Positions 23,704-36,000 of a stretch of 64,000 nucleotides of DNA are shown here, in pieces. How positions within the stretch are numbered: the first letter of the stretch is position 1; every line of letters begins with the position of its first letter. The notes under the pieces were generated by a model that was given only the letters and a program-made list of their open reading frames with translations, ran no database searches and had not been told where the DNA came from. The stretch comes from Anisodus tanguticus (lineage: Eukaryota; Streptophyta; Magnoliopsida; Solanales; Solanaceae), in NCBI GenBank assembly GCA_034509755.1, contig CM067549.1, positions 46,304,052 through 46,368,051 of the forward strand, written 5' to 3'. The position numbers and the translations under genes were made by a program.

Positions 23704-24511
23704 GGCCTCATATGTTTTCATTAAGATTAATACATTTGAATTTGAATGCACATTTGAATGATTATGATATTGTCTCTAAATCTGAACACTACATGATTAA
23801 GACTGTTTGTTTTTTAACATCTTAATATGCATAATATATTTATTTAAACAAAATAAATATACAATTCAAATGGAAATGTAACTAAATATTAAAAAATAAA
23901 TATAAATCTAACAAAATAAAATTATTATTTGTTAAAAAAATAAAACATTAATGCTTGCTAGTGATGGTGGAGATGCTTTGGAGTAGTGATGATAGTGATA
24001 GTCGGTGGGGGTATATAGGTGGGTGGGTGGGGTGGTGGGGGTGGTCTGAGGGTGGTGGTACTTGTGATGGTAGGGGTGGTTAGTGGTGGTGAGGGTTAGG
24101 AGGATAGTGGTCGGTGGGGGGGGGGGTGGAGAGTGGGTAGATAGGTGGGTGGGTGGGGTAAGGGTTGGGAGGATGAGGGTGGCGATTGTTGACAGTCGTG
24201 GTTAGTGGGGGTCAGGGTCGGGAGGGGGTGAGGTGTGTGGGGCATGGTGAGTGGGTGGTGGGAGGTTGGTGGAGGGGTGGGGTAGGGCTGGGAGGGTGGG
24301 GGTGGTGCCGGTGGTTGTGGACAGAGTGGGAGTAAAAATTATTCATACAAAAATACTTCTTAATGATATTAAGACTTTGTTTAAAATCTTAATGATTAAA
24401 ACTTATTCATACCAAATAAGTGCTTAGATATTATTGTAAACAAATGCACTTAATGGCATGTCGTCTGAACCATTATGATGCAGACCTCCATTAAGTGCAA
24501 ACAAATGAGAC
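23704..24511. mobile_element. MITE with a G-rich core
   Basis: The left end GGCCTCATATGTTTTCATTAAG is mirrored by the right end CATTAAGTGCAAACAAATGAG. Just inside lie TTCATTAAGATT/AATCTTAATG-type matches. The middle, 23960-24330, is extremely G-rich on the + strand. There is no transposase. The TIR type resembles a common eudicot MITE family. Confidence 0.65.
23960..24330 (+). repeat. G-rich strand-biased tract (GGTGG / GGGTGGGTGG motifs)
   Basis: About 370 bp made almost only of G, T and A on the + strand, with GGTGGGTGGGTGGGG-like motifs recurring near 24020 and 24145 and a run of ten or more G at 24117. It is capable of forming G-quadruplexes on the + strand. Confidence 0.85.
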
Positions 24512-24604
24512 GTTACTCTATCACGTTACCAAAAGAGCATTTACATGCAAGTAACTGTCCATAACAAGTAAAATAATAATTTGAAAAATAAGAGAGAAAC
24601 CCGA

Positions 24605-24905
24605 TTATAGATGGGAGAGAAAACCGATTATAGATGGGAGGGAAAACTTTGTGCATGAAAGTTGTAGCTCTTTGAAATAACTTTCCAACAATATAAAGAT
24701 CAGATAGCAAACTTTCGCGTGAAAATTGCAAAATCTCGTGAACATTACAAATTTTTGCGCGAAAATAAAAAAAATCGCAATTGTCTCGCGCTATTTTGAA
24801 ATTTTCACGCTGAATTTTATAATTTTAGCACGAAAACCATAAAATTTCACGCAAAAGTTTGCAATTTTTGCGCGAAAATCATAAACATCACAATTTTAGC
24901 CCGAA
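24605..24905. repeat. short tandem repeat and GCGCGAAAA-rich stretch
   Basis: CCGATTATAGATGGGAG occurs twice 24 bp apart (about 24601 and 24625). After that, TTTGCGCGAAAAT occurs at about 24754 and 24866, with many near copies (TTCGCGTGAAAA, TTTCACGC, TAGCACGAAAA) on both strands. No gene is present. Confidence 0.6.
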
Positions 24906-24911
24906 ATTTGT

Positions 24912-26060
24912 GATCTAGTGAATCCAAAATTTGGATGGATCTCCTCTATGGCGAAGATTTCTTTGGTATCAACAGTGTGTACTAGTCGCTCGGGTAGTGT
25001 ATCTCATAAAGCTTACTATTACAGAAAAAAAGTTTGTAATTTTAGTATGACAAAAAGTAAATTTAATTACCAACGGTGAAATTTATGTTATTACTCTGTG
25101 TTAAAAAAACCAGAAAAACAGAAATTAGAAAACGGAAAAATGCACAAACTGGAAAATATCCGAGACCACCGAATTCATTGTGTGTTTTTAAGGAATTTAA
25201 TCCCTCACTGTATCCGAGGTTATTGATTACTTTCTCTCAGGATAAAACGGATATACTTGTCGCAGGAGTAGCGGTACCTCAAACGCCTACGACTTCGATG
25301 AATGCAAATCAGACAATAAATCACACAACAGTCGACTTTTGTTTGTAAGTAAGTATGTAGAAGTTTGAAAATTCAGTGCTTAAAAATGAGGTTATTCCTC
25401 TGAATTTATAGCCATTGTTTTGAGCAAAATATCTGTTCAGAACAGGTATGGTGTCTGTTTGGAAAGACCCTGTCTTTTCCAAAAATAGAAATATCCGTTG
25501 GGAAATATTTCGTGAATTTTAAATTAATTTTAGCGCGGAAAAATATCAGAAATGGAAAATAAAATAGTTGAGCAACAATGACGGAGCGAAGGGATACTCT
25601 CTTCTTTTTCGATCAACTTGGTGATACAAAGTTCTCATTTTAAAAGAACTTTACTCAAAATTTCATTTTTTCCTTTATTTCTCATTCACACCACCTTATC
25701 TTTAAAGCCCAATCACTTAAGTGTCTTTAAAGCCCAACAATTAACCCATCCTATATGGAAGATGTGAGTTAAAGACTTAAGAATGGGGAAAAAACAGGGA
25801 TTAGATTAGAGTAAACGGGGAAGAGAGAAGGGAAAGAAAAATGGGAAAGAGACTTTGGAAATAGAGCCTTGAATGCTCTAGTAATGATCAACATTTATGA
25901 TAACAAGGCCAATGACAAGATTGGTCTTTAGTAAGACACCAAACATCCGTACCATGATTAGAATTTAGTACAATAGAAGCACAGAACGTAACCATAATCC
26001 AAACATCAAGTATCGAACATTACATAACAGTGTACTCACATGAGGCGACGCATGCTTGAC
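24912..26060. other. intergenic DNA, unrecognised
   Basis: A 90-codon frame at 25076-25348 has no motif that I know. 25400-25620 looks like dispersed-repeat sequence, but no ends were found. Confidence 0.4.
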
Positions 26061-26065
26061 AAATG

Positions 26066-26496
26066 TGAAAGAAATAATCCCCTTAATTATTTTCATTGAT
26101 TGAATAGATATATATACAAGTTACAAAATAAGAGAATCTTATTCCTAATCTATTCCTAAAACCTTATTCTACCATAATTCTAACTATACAATTATGGTAA
26201 GTGTATAACACTAATTATGGTAATAAATATACTACAATATACACACAATATACTTTCCTTAATATACAATAATTGTTCACCGATTTTCTCGCTTTAATCC
26301 CGTGATGGGTCGCTGTCTGGGCTACTATCGGCCCACCGCCCGGAGGCCGAGAGGCCTTGTTGCCCCGTTGGTTTGGGCCACAGCCGAGAGGCCCAACCGG
26401 TCGCACTTCGCTTTGTTGTTTTAATCCAATGATATATATGTGATATACACCGTTGTATATTCGGTGTATATCACATGTATATTGCTTTGTTTAACA
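26066..26496 (-). repeat. LTR of the deleted copia element (3' LTR)
   Basis: 431 bp, TG...CA. It includes a GC-rich block (CCCACCGCCCGGAGGCC) and paired GTGATATACACCG / CGGTGTATATCAC palindromic sequence. The polypurine tract GCGGGGGTG adjoins at 26497-26507. Confidence 0.9.
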
Positions 26497-26507
26497 CACC
26501 CCCGCAG

Positions 26508-27783
26508 TCATAGCGGACGGTTTTCGAACGCTGAGACTGTCCGTAAAATATTCAAAGAGAACCGCTGGTAGACCCTTCGTAAAGATGTCTGCAATTTGAT
26601 AGCGAGACGGGACATGGCATACGCGAACTTGACCCTTTGCAACCTTTTCTCGGACAAAGTGAATGTCCATTTCGATATGTTTGGGCGTTGGTGTTGAACG
26701 GGGTTACCTGAAAGGTAGATGGCACTAATGTTATCGCAATATACCAAGGTTGCCTTCTGAATGGGACAATGAAGTTCCAAAAGCAAATTACGTAGCCAAC
26801 ATGATTCGGAGACCACATTCGCTACCCCTCGATATTCTGCCTCTGCACTTGAGCGTGATAGAGTTGCCTGACGCTTTGCCGACCAGGAGACCAAGTTGTT
26901 GCCAAGGAATATACAATAGCCAGAAGTCGACCGTCTGGTGTCGGGACAACCACCCCAATCAGCATCCGTGTAGGAAACAAGTGTGGATGTAGATGACGGA
27001 TACAAGTGCAACCCATAGTCTAGTGTCCCCTGAATATACCGAATGATGCGTTTGATTGCATTCATGTGCTCAACTCTGGGATCATGCATGAATAAACACA
27101 CCTGCTGAACCGCATATGTAATATCTAGTCTGGTAAAGGTAAGATACTGGAGGGCCCCTGCAAGACTGCGATAGCGGGTCGGATCCTCGTATGGTGCACC
27201 TGTTGCGGCACTTAGCTTCGGGTGTGCATCAACTGGCGTGGAAGTGGACTTACAGGATGACATCCCATCCCTCTCTATGATCTCAGCAACATATTTTCGT
27301 TGAGACAAAAACAAGCCACCTGAATGACGCTTGACGGCAATCCCCAAAAAATAACTCAAAGGCCCTAAGTCTTTCATAGCAAACTCGGGCGAGCATGGTC
27401 ATGATAGACTGGCGCAAGGCATCGGAAGAGACAGTCAAGATGATATCATCCACATACAACAGAATGTAGGCCAATGACGAACCACGGCGGTGGATGAACA
27501 AGGAATTATCTGACTTGCTGTGAGTGAACCCAATAGTCAAAACAAAGTCAGCAAATCGTGTATACCAGGCCCGTGGAGACTGCTTAAGCCCATATAATGA
27601 TTTCTTCAACAAACAGACATGATTAGGGTGGTTGGGATCCCTGAAACCCAACGGCTGATGCATATAGACTGTTTCCTTGAGATCACCATGTAGAAAAGCA
27701 TTCTTGACATCCAACTGATGAATTGGCCAAGTCTTTGAAAGAGCCAAGCTAAGCATAGTGCGAATGGTAGCCGGTTTGACCAC
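26508..27783 (-). pseudogene. copia RT / RNase H remnant
   Basis: From 27783: VKPATIRTMLSLALSKTWPI, QLDVKNAFLHGDLKETVYMH and LLYVDDIILTVSS. After a frameshift near 27380 the 289-codon frame carries MKDLGPLSYFLGIAV, TDADWGGCPDTRRSTSGYC and SRSSAEAEYRGVANVVSE. Catalytic boxes of both enzymes survive, but the N-terminal half of pol is deleted. Confidence 0.88.
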
Positions 27784-27812
27784 CGGACTAAACGTCTCAC
27801 CACAATCAATTC

Positions 27813-28187
27813 CAAAATAGGAGAATCCTATTCCTAATCTATTCCTAAAACCTTATTCTACCATAATTCTAACTATACAATTATGGTAAGTGTATAACAC
27901 TAATTATGGTAATAAATATACTACAATATACACACAATATACTTTCCTTAGTATACAATATTTGTTCACTGATTTTCTGCTTTAATCCCGTGATGGGTGC
28001 CTGTTTGGCTACTATCGGCCCACCGCCCGGAGGCCGAGAGGCCTTGTTTGCGCCTGGGTTTGGGCCACGCCCGAGAGGCCCAACCGGCCGCACTTCGCTT
28101 TGTCTTTGTTTTAATCCAAAGGATATATATGTGATATACACTGCTGTATATTCAGTGTATATCACATGTATATTGCTTTGTTTAACA
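27813..28187 (-). repeat. truncated LTR of the deleted copia element (5' LTR)
   Basis: It matches 26126-26496 but lacks the 60 bp at the internal side, where it is fused to RT sequence. Confidence 0.9.
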
Positions 28188-28192
28188 AATGA

Positions 28193-30021
28193 ACTGAACT
28201 CACCAGTATAATATGGGAGAAGTGCACATAGCCTATTCTGGGATCCGTGTTATGTGTAAATTTTTTGTAAGTTTAATTTTCTTGGAATCAACTTTTGATA
28301 TACGCGACTGAAGTAATAAAAATTCTCATATAAAACTTTTAAATTCTTATCTGAAGTTTAACTTAAGTCTCAAACTTCAGATATTTTTATCTAAAATTTG
28401 GCTTGCATTCTCAACAGTCCCAAACTTCAGACTTGTTTGAACTACTAAACCTATCTTCAGAAAGACAAACCAGTTTTGCAAATTTCTCTATTTTTAAAAA
28501 ATAATAATTTGATGATGAGTAGACTTGTTGTGCTTTGACCCTTCTATGGGCTTTTATAGAGGAAAACAAGTTTTATAGGGTCAAGTCTTCATTTCTAGGA
28601 CTTTAATGGTTCATGTTTCTTATCTTTAAACCCCTCGACGTATTTTATTGCATGTAAATAAAATGTGAAACCATAAATATAAATAGAGCATTTTTAAGTT
28701 CAACTAATTTCATTTCTTCATTTCTATAGAACAACTGATTAGCAAATTCTATAGGTATAGATTTTTTAAATAAAAATGAATGTGAAAACTCGTGTAGGCT
28801 TGGATTTTTTATTTGGGCATATTAGAGCACCTTGTGGGACAATGCATATAAGCTTGAGCTTTCTTAACGTGGCTCATTTGATGACTCAATACATGAATAT
28901 CACGAATCTATTGAGATAGAATATGAAATATTTTCTAAGTATTGTGCAAAGTTTGCTTGTTAATTGAGTGTGATTTTGGGATCTTTTCTTTGGTCCGCAA
29001 GGTAATTAGAGCCAATCATTTCTTCATTAAACAATCATGATAATCTTCAACTACATAAAAGTTGTGCGGAGAACAGTAAGAATTGTGCTTGCCATTCAAT
29101 TCTCAATGCATGACGAGATTATTCTATCACTCTAAAAAAAATTGAATTAGTTAGGGATGTCAAAAATTATGCTGGAGAATTGAATTTGCAGCAATTTTAA
29201 TAATGAGATGGAGGAGAACAAGAAGCGGAGAGGAGCAGGCAGGTTCGATTGAAGTTTGACAATATTGATTATAAAGTAAATAATTTACAAAAACTAAATA
29301 TAGTTTAAATAGCAAGATGAATACTGGTTAGTGAATGCAATTTCTACGTATAATTTTATGACATTCCATTAACATTATTTATCATCTAAATACCTATCTT
29401 GACATCTGACTTATTGAACACTTTACCTTATCAGATTTTTGCATGTTTAACCTATAATATTGACAAGCCAAATAGATTATTTTTCACTCAAAATGTACAC
29501 GTAAATAGCTTATTTGTCAATACAAGAAATACTTTTATTTGAAACTAAGAAGTTCCACGAAAAAAAATCCCTTCTTTGGTCATTATTTTATCATGTAAAG
29601 AATGGATCTTGGGTCTAACTCAACCCCAAAAGCTAGCTTGTAGGATGAGAATTGTCCAAGTCCATATAAAGAGTCCATGTTCCTATTACATATCCGATGT
29701 GAGACTCTTAACAAGTAATGTTCTCTCCCTCTATTCTTAATTTGTGTATTCACATGTTTTGGGCTCTTTCTATATCTGGTGTAAAGAAAATATGATTAAG
29801 CAAGAACAGAACAGACAAATTCAATCTAATGCGCAGGAAATTAGGTTTAAGGAAATTGTAACTTTATCCTTTTCAAGTTTATCCCTTATAGCACAACAAA
29901 GGTCCAACGTATCTAACTGATAATGGAGTAACTTTTATTACATACTGTCAAGCAAACATATCATGGTACATAATTACAAAGTTGAAGCTAATTGAAAACA
30001 CTTAGAACAGTCCACTGCAAT
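28193..30021. other. region 3' of the NTF2-like gene, no gene recognised
   Basis: AT-rich. 29600-29712 (TCTAACTCAACCCCAAAAGC ... CCGATGTGAGACTC) resembles a dispersed repeat common in eudicots. Nothing else is supported. Confidence 0.4.
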
Positions 30022-33000
30022 TTAATTGGTGGGATCTTTTCCACACCCCATTAAAACATGAGTAAGAAACATCGAAGCTCTACGAGATACCTCCATCATG
30101 CGCCCAACAAGTGGTACCTTGACTGTCTCCCTATTCCGCAAAGGTTTCTTATCCCAGCTGCAAATATTGTTCGTAAAACATTCAAAAATAGGAATGAACT
30201 ATGCAACCAAATTATATATATAACAAATTTGGCAAGACGAGTGAGGCTTGCTCAGTTGGTGAAACGCCTTTACCTTTAGCCAATTGGCCAAGAGTTCAAG
30301 TCACATAGCAATGGGGGAGTACAGCTTAGCAAGCCTCGTTCATTTTGCCAAAAAGAAAACATCTTTTGGAAAATTATATCATGTGACAAGTACAAAGAGC
30401 TAACGAAATAAACTATGCAACCAAGCATTAAATATATAGATTCTCTATATTTGGCAAGACAAGTGATGTCTGCTCAATTGGTGAGACTCCTCTGCCTTAA
30501 GCTGAGTTGGTCGAGGGTTCAAGTCATATCATAGCATTGACGAGTCACAACTTAGTAAGCCCCACTCGTTATGCCCAAAAAAACATCTTTTGGAAAATTA
30601 TGTCATGTGACAAATATACAGAGCTTGCTAAATAAACTATACAACCAAACATTAAATACATAGATTCTCTATATTGGAAACACAAGTGAGGTTTGCTCGG
30701 TTGGTGAGACTCCACTACCTTTAGCTAGTTGGTCGAGGGTTCAAGTCACAACTCAATAAGCCTCACTTTGTTTGCCCAAAAAAAATGTCTTCTGGAAAAA
30801 TTATGTCAAGGGCGACTAGAACAAGACTTGATCATGCTTAATAACTATTGGAAATTTGCCTTTGGCGGGAGTTGCGACCGACCAACTTTAACGGCTTAAA
30901 CACTAGTGTTACGTTGGTTGGAGAATCCGGTTCTTCATACATGCATGATCTACTAAGTACGTAGATAATCGTAGGGCCAAGAATCGTCAAATTTCATTGA
31001 GAAATGAAAGAGATATTGGTTCACGAAGTAAGGTGTTTGAAGCATGGAAAAGTGTGGTGTGTGATCAATTCTCCCTCATCGGTAGAGGAAGAAAGAATTG
31101 TTGTGTATATAAGACTCGAAATTGGTTTGGGGTTTGGGACCCCAAGGGGTATCCTATGTGTTTAAAGGAGGGAGGACCTAGATGTGCTTCGGTTCGAGAA
31201 AAGACCACACGCGCGCCGCCGCCCGCCCGTCCGGTTCCGGGTTCACGGGTTCACGGGGCACGTGGGCGATGGGGCGTGGGGGCGTGGGCCTTCGATATTA
31301 TCTTTTTGGGCCGGAAAGTACGCTTTGATCCCGAAGTTTCGGATGTACAGTTTGGTCCCTGAAGTTTCCAGGAGTCAGAATTTGGACGGTCAAAGCAGAA
31401 ACGCCACAACACTCAATTCAGCCATTTATTTTGGCTGAATTACTCCTCCTATAATGGCCAATCTGTTGGTGTTCTTCACCATTTATTTTGGTGACATTAC
31501 TACCTCCATAATGGCCATTACTTGGCCAGTAATGACACTTATGGAGGCAGTTTTGCTGCTCCTCCCTCACCTATATAAACACCACTTACACCATTGTTGA
31601 GGCACACTTGATATACACGAAAATACACAAAGCAGAAAATAGTTTTCTTCCTACAACTTCCAAGCATCATTTCGTTACTCAATATTCTTCATGGTAGCTC
31701 TTGAGTTTCCTTTGCTCAATTGTTCCATTGCTGTTTTATCTTGGGAGACGAATTGTCCGGGACGTATAAATGATACATACGGGGCAATATTGTCTTAAGG
31801 ACAGAGTGCCACACTCGACTCAGCAAAAATCAAAGCAGTTTCCGGTCTTCTTGTTCAACAAATATTGCAATTTCAGTTTTGTTGTTATATTCTAATTTTC
31901 AGTTTTTCTAGTTGAATTGTAATTTCAATTCTTACATAAGCAGTTACTTGTAATTTCCGTTTCCTGCAAATCCTTGTAATCCAAAAATAACTACCCTTAT
32001 TAATAGGTAAAACACACTTTTATAGATTGCCTCTTACATTTCCACAAAACTGACAAGAAAATGTTAGGATCTCATGGCAAACAACCAAAAGAATGTTCAA
32101 CAAAACTGCCAATTGAAAGATGTCTTGTTGAGTACAAGTACCAGGGATGGAAATATAGGCATACCAGTCTTCGTGACGAACAACCTTTCCTCCTTCAGTG
32201 TACAACTTGATCAGTGATATCATATGAATGTCTTTCCCCAAGAACTTATAATATTGTTTGTTGTCAATTAAAATCTGAAGCCATCGACAATAATGTCAGA
32301 GTCCTAAAGCAGAGAATAAACAAAACAAAAAGTGGACACAATAGGATGGAGGGATCTTTAACCTCTTTATTTCCAGGAGAAATTTCTTTCTCTGTGATGT
32401 TATATTCCACAATTCTTGATTCGCTGAAGACCTGATATGTAAAAAAGCAACAGATTGAATTATTCATACACAACAATCCCAAAGGAGATGTTCGCCTTTG
32501 TTTAGATAGAAGATGGATGAACTATTGACGTAAACTAATAAGCACTTGTCTGGATTATACAGGAAAACTTAGAAATTCTTGTGCTGTATTTTTTCGCGAA
32601 ATGAGTTTTGAGAAAAAATTATGATGTCCATCTTTTGAAGCAAAACTAAAATTTAAAACTGCATTGCACAATGGATTTCCCAAAAGGTTCTTGCCTAATT
32701 CTTATTCGTTTTCTTTCCACAAAAAAGTGTATCAATCTAACATAGATAGAAGGTTCGTATGAAATAGGACGGTTAATAAGAAGGAAATTATTCAGACCTT
32801 CCCAATCGAATAAAATGACGATTTAATCTGCTTTACCCTGCAATCAACAGTAAAAATTCATAATGAGACTTACTAATACAGAGGATTATAAAAGTGGCTT
32901 ATAAATGGATATAGAATTGAAAGGAACAAGGCTATAACTGGATTTTCACTCAGAACCTCTCACTCCATAACTGTTTTAACTGAAATTGTGATGGAATAAT

Positions 33001-36000
33001 TATAATTAATAGAATGTTTATTGTAATTATTGTAATTGATATTAGAATCATGTGTATATGGTAGGTAGATTAGATGGCATAATCTTAGACTAATCATATC
33101 ATAATCTTAGCATAATCCTAGCCTAAGATGAGGTTGTATTTGTGGTATAATAACCACACTTTTGGAAGATGACAAGGGAGGAAAATATTCTTACATGGTA
33201 TCAAGAGATTAGGGAAAAAGATTCTACCCTAAAAACTATACACTCCACCATCGGCCCCCTTCCCTCCTCCCACCAACCGGCTGACCAACCAAAGTATTTT
33301 TTTTTCCATTCTTCTTTTCTTTTTCCGATCAACAATGTCTGACTCTAAATCCACATTCCATCCCGCTCTTGCCGTTTCCAATATCAATACTCATATTTCC
33401 ATCACTCTTGAGATGGAACATGTTCATTACACAACTAGGGCAGAGCTCTTTAAAATTTGTTGCCGCTCCCACCGGGTTATTCATCACATAATCCCACCGG
33501 AAAAAGGCAAGGAAAAGGTGTTAAAAACTTAGATGAAAGAGAACTATGGCTCACACTTGATGCGCCAGTTCTTTCGTTGATTTATGCAACCATTTCTAGT
33601 GATTTGTTGCACACAATAATGGAATCCGATTCTACGGCGATGGAGGCTTGAAATCGCTTACGGGATAACAAGAATTCCCGAGCCGTCACTTTGGAGCAAG
33701 AATTCTCCACCATTGCCATGGCGGACTTTTCGAATGCATCCGCTTATTGTCAACGCCTCAAAGTTTTATCGGATCAACTCAAGAACGTTGGTTCACCGGT
33801 TACAAACAATCGGTTGGTTTTACAATTAGTTGCTTGGCCTAACCGACGTGTATAGTGGTGTGGGGACGCTCATCCGACAAAGCAATCCTCTATCGCTTTT
33901 TTACCAAGCCCGCTCTATGCTTATTCTTGAAGAGGCGTGTTTCACCAAAAAGGCTGCAACCGTCTCATATTCCGCCATGGTTGCCGCCTCAACCAATGAA
34001 GCTACTGCACATTTTGAACCTATACCACAAAATCGGGGACAAAAAGGACGAAATTGTGGTAAAAATCGGGGTGGTAGTCGTGGTAATGGCAAAGGTGGAG
34101 GCCACCGGAATTCCGACGGCGGCAGAAATGGTTGCCAGCAGACAAATTCCGGCCAACAGTGGCAGCCCCGAGCCCAGTGGGGCGGCGGAAATGGCGGCCA
34201 TCAGACAAATTCTGGCCAGCAGTGGCATCCCCGAGCCCAGGAGGGCGGCGGACCACCACAGTAGGCATGGCAGTGGCCTTGGGCTATGCCACCTTGCCCA
34301 TTTCCTTCGGGAGATTGGCCCAGGCCCAGTCCAAGGCAAACTAGCCAGCCCACTGCTGGCCAGCAGCCTTTTTTTGGCTCAAGAACAGTTGCAGTTCAAC
34401 GTCATTTAGGCCACTGCCGAACCAGTGGCAGGAGGCCCATTCGGCAGTGGCTAGCCCAACCGATATTGAGTCCGCCATGCTCACTCTTGTACTTAATCCG
34501 CCTGACGCAAATTGGTACATGGACACCAAAGCGAAGGTAATCTTTCGTCCTATTTTAATTTGAGCAAATATAATGGTATAATTGTCGGAAATGGTCAATC
34601 TATTCCAATTCGTGGTTATGGTTCTACCAAATTGTCTCCACCAAACCCACCATTAACTTTAAGAATATCCTTCATGCTCCACAATTAATTAAAAACTTGG
34701 TTTCGGTTAGAAAGTTTACTACTAATAATTGGGTGTCTGTGGATTTTGACCCTTTTGAATTTTTCGTGAAGGATTTTCAGACGGAGATGCTTCTAATAAG
34801 ATATGATAGTCAAGGGGAGCTCTATCCAATTACCACACTTAATCAACGAGCCAAGTTACCATCCACTTTTGCATCTTTCGTACCTTCGTTATGACATGAA
34901 CGTTTGGGTCATCCGGGAGCACCTGTTTAGCCTTACTCAAACAAAATAATTTTATTTCATGTAAACACGTAATTCAAATATGTGTCGTTCATTTCCACTT
35001 GGAAAACATGTTCAATTGCCATTTGTTTCGTCTAATTCATGCACACTTATGCCTTTAGATATTATCCATTGTGATATTTGGACATCACCCGTTTTGAGCT
35101 CTTCGAGCCATAGATATTATTTGCTCTTGCTAGATGATTACTCTAATTTTTTGCGGACGTTTCCCTTATCTAAAAAATCACAAAATTTCTCCACATTCTC
35201 ACTTTTAGAGCATTCATCCGAAATCAATTTGAGCGAGATATTAAAAATATTCAATGTAATAATGGTAGGGAGTTTGATAATGGGCATTTTTGGGATTTTT
35301 GCAATGCGAATGGTTTAACCTTTCGCCTTTCATACCCCCATACCTCCTCTCAAAATGAGAAGGCGGAAAGAAAAATCCGAACCACCAATAACATTATTAG
35401 AACATCCCTTACTCATGCCGCACTACCACCATCTTTTTGGCATCATGCACTACAAATGGCAACATATATATTGAACATACTTCCCCAAAAAAACTTGTCC
35501 TATCAAGCTCCTCTCAAAAATCCTATACTTAAGGGATCCATCTTATTCCCATCTATGGGTATTCGGGTGCTTATGATATCCTCTTTTTCCATCCACCACA
35601 ATCACCAAACTTCAACCCCGGTCTACTTCTTGCATTTTTTTAGGATATCCTTCTAATCATCGAGGTTACAAATATTACGACCTATCCTCCAATAAAATAA
35701 TTATGAGTCGTCACGTAACTTTTTGATGAAATAAATTTTCCATTTACCAAAATGCATGAGTCCGGACCTCGTATCTATGATTTTCCAGATTATGGCATAG
35801 CCCCATATTTGTCCCAACATTTTTTGTATCAACCCAAATCCACTGTTTCGGCTAGCCCAGAATTTTTGGGTGAATTGGGCCCAGAAACAGTGGCCTAGCC
35901 GCAGCACACCACTGCCCAACAGTCTGGGCCTCCTTCCCTGAGCCCAATTTTGGTCGAAGGTACTGGACCGATGCCGCACAGCTCTTGGGTCATGCCTAGT

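Larger units (their letters stand above)
26066..28187 (-). mobile_element. Ty1/copia element, internally deleted (RT-RNase H and LTRs only)
   Basis: LTR 26066-26496 (431 bp) has ends TGAAAG...TTTAACA read on +. The second LTR piece, 27813-28187, lacks about 60 bp. Between them only RNase H and RT remain, and the pol sequence stops at GIDCGETFSPVV directly against LTR sequence at 27812/27813. Gag, protease, integrase, the primer site and part of the 5' LTR are gone in one deletion. The flanks share AATG (26062-26065 and 28188-28191). Its pol is very close to that of copia D (38336-43387). Confidence 0.88.

Noticed and set aside
25076..25348. 90-codon frame after the GCGCGAAA cluster
   Set aside because: No recognised domain, splice pattern or signal peptide; likely repeat-derived.
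33901..34339. Long - strand frames opposite copia C gag
   Set aside because: Shadow frames of the Gly/Gln-rich gag tail.
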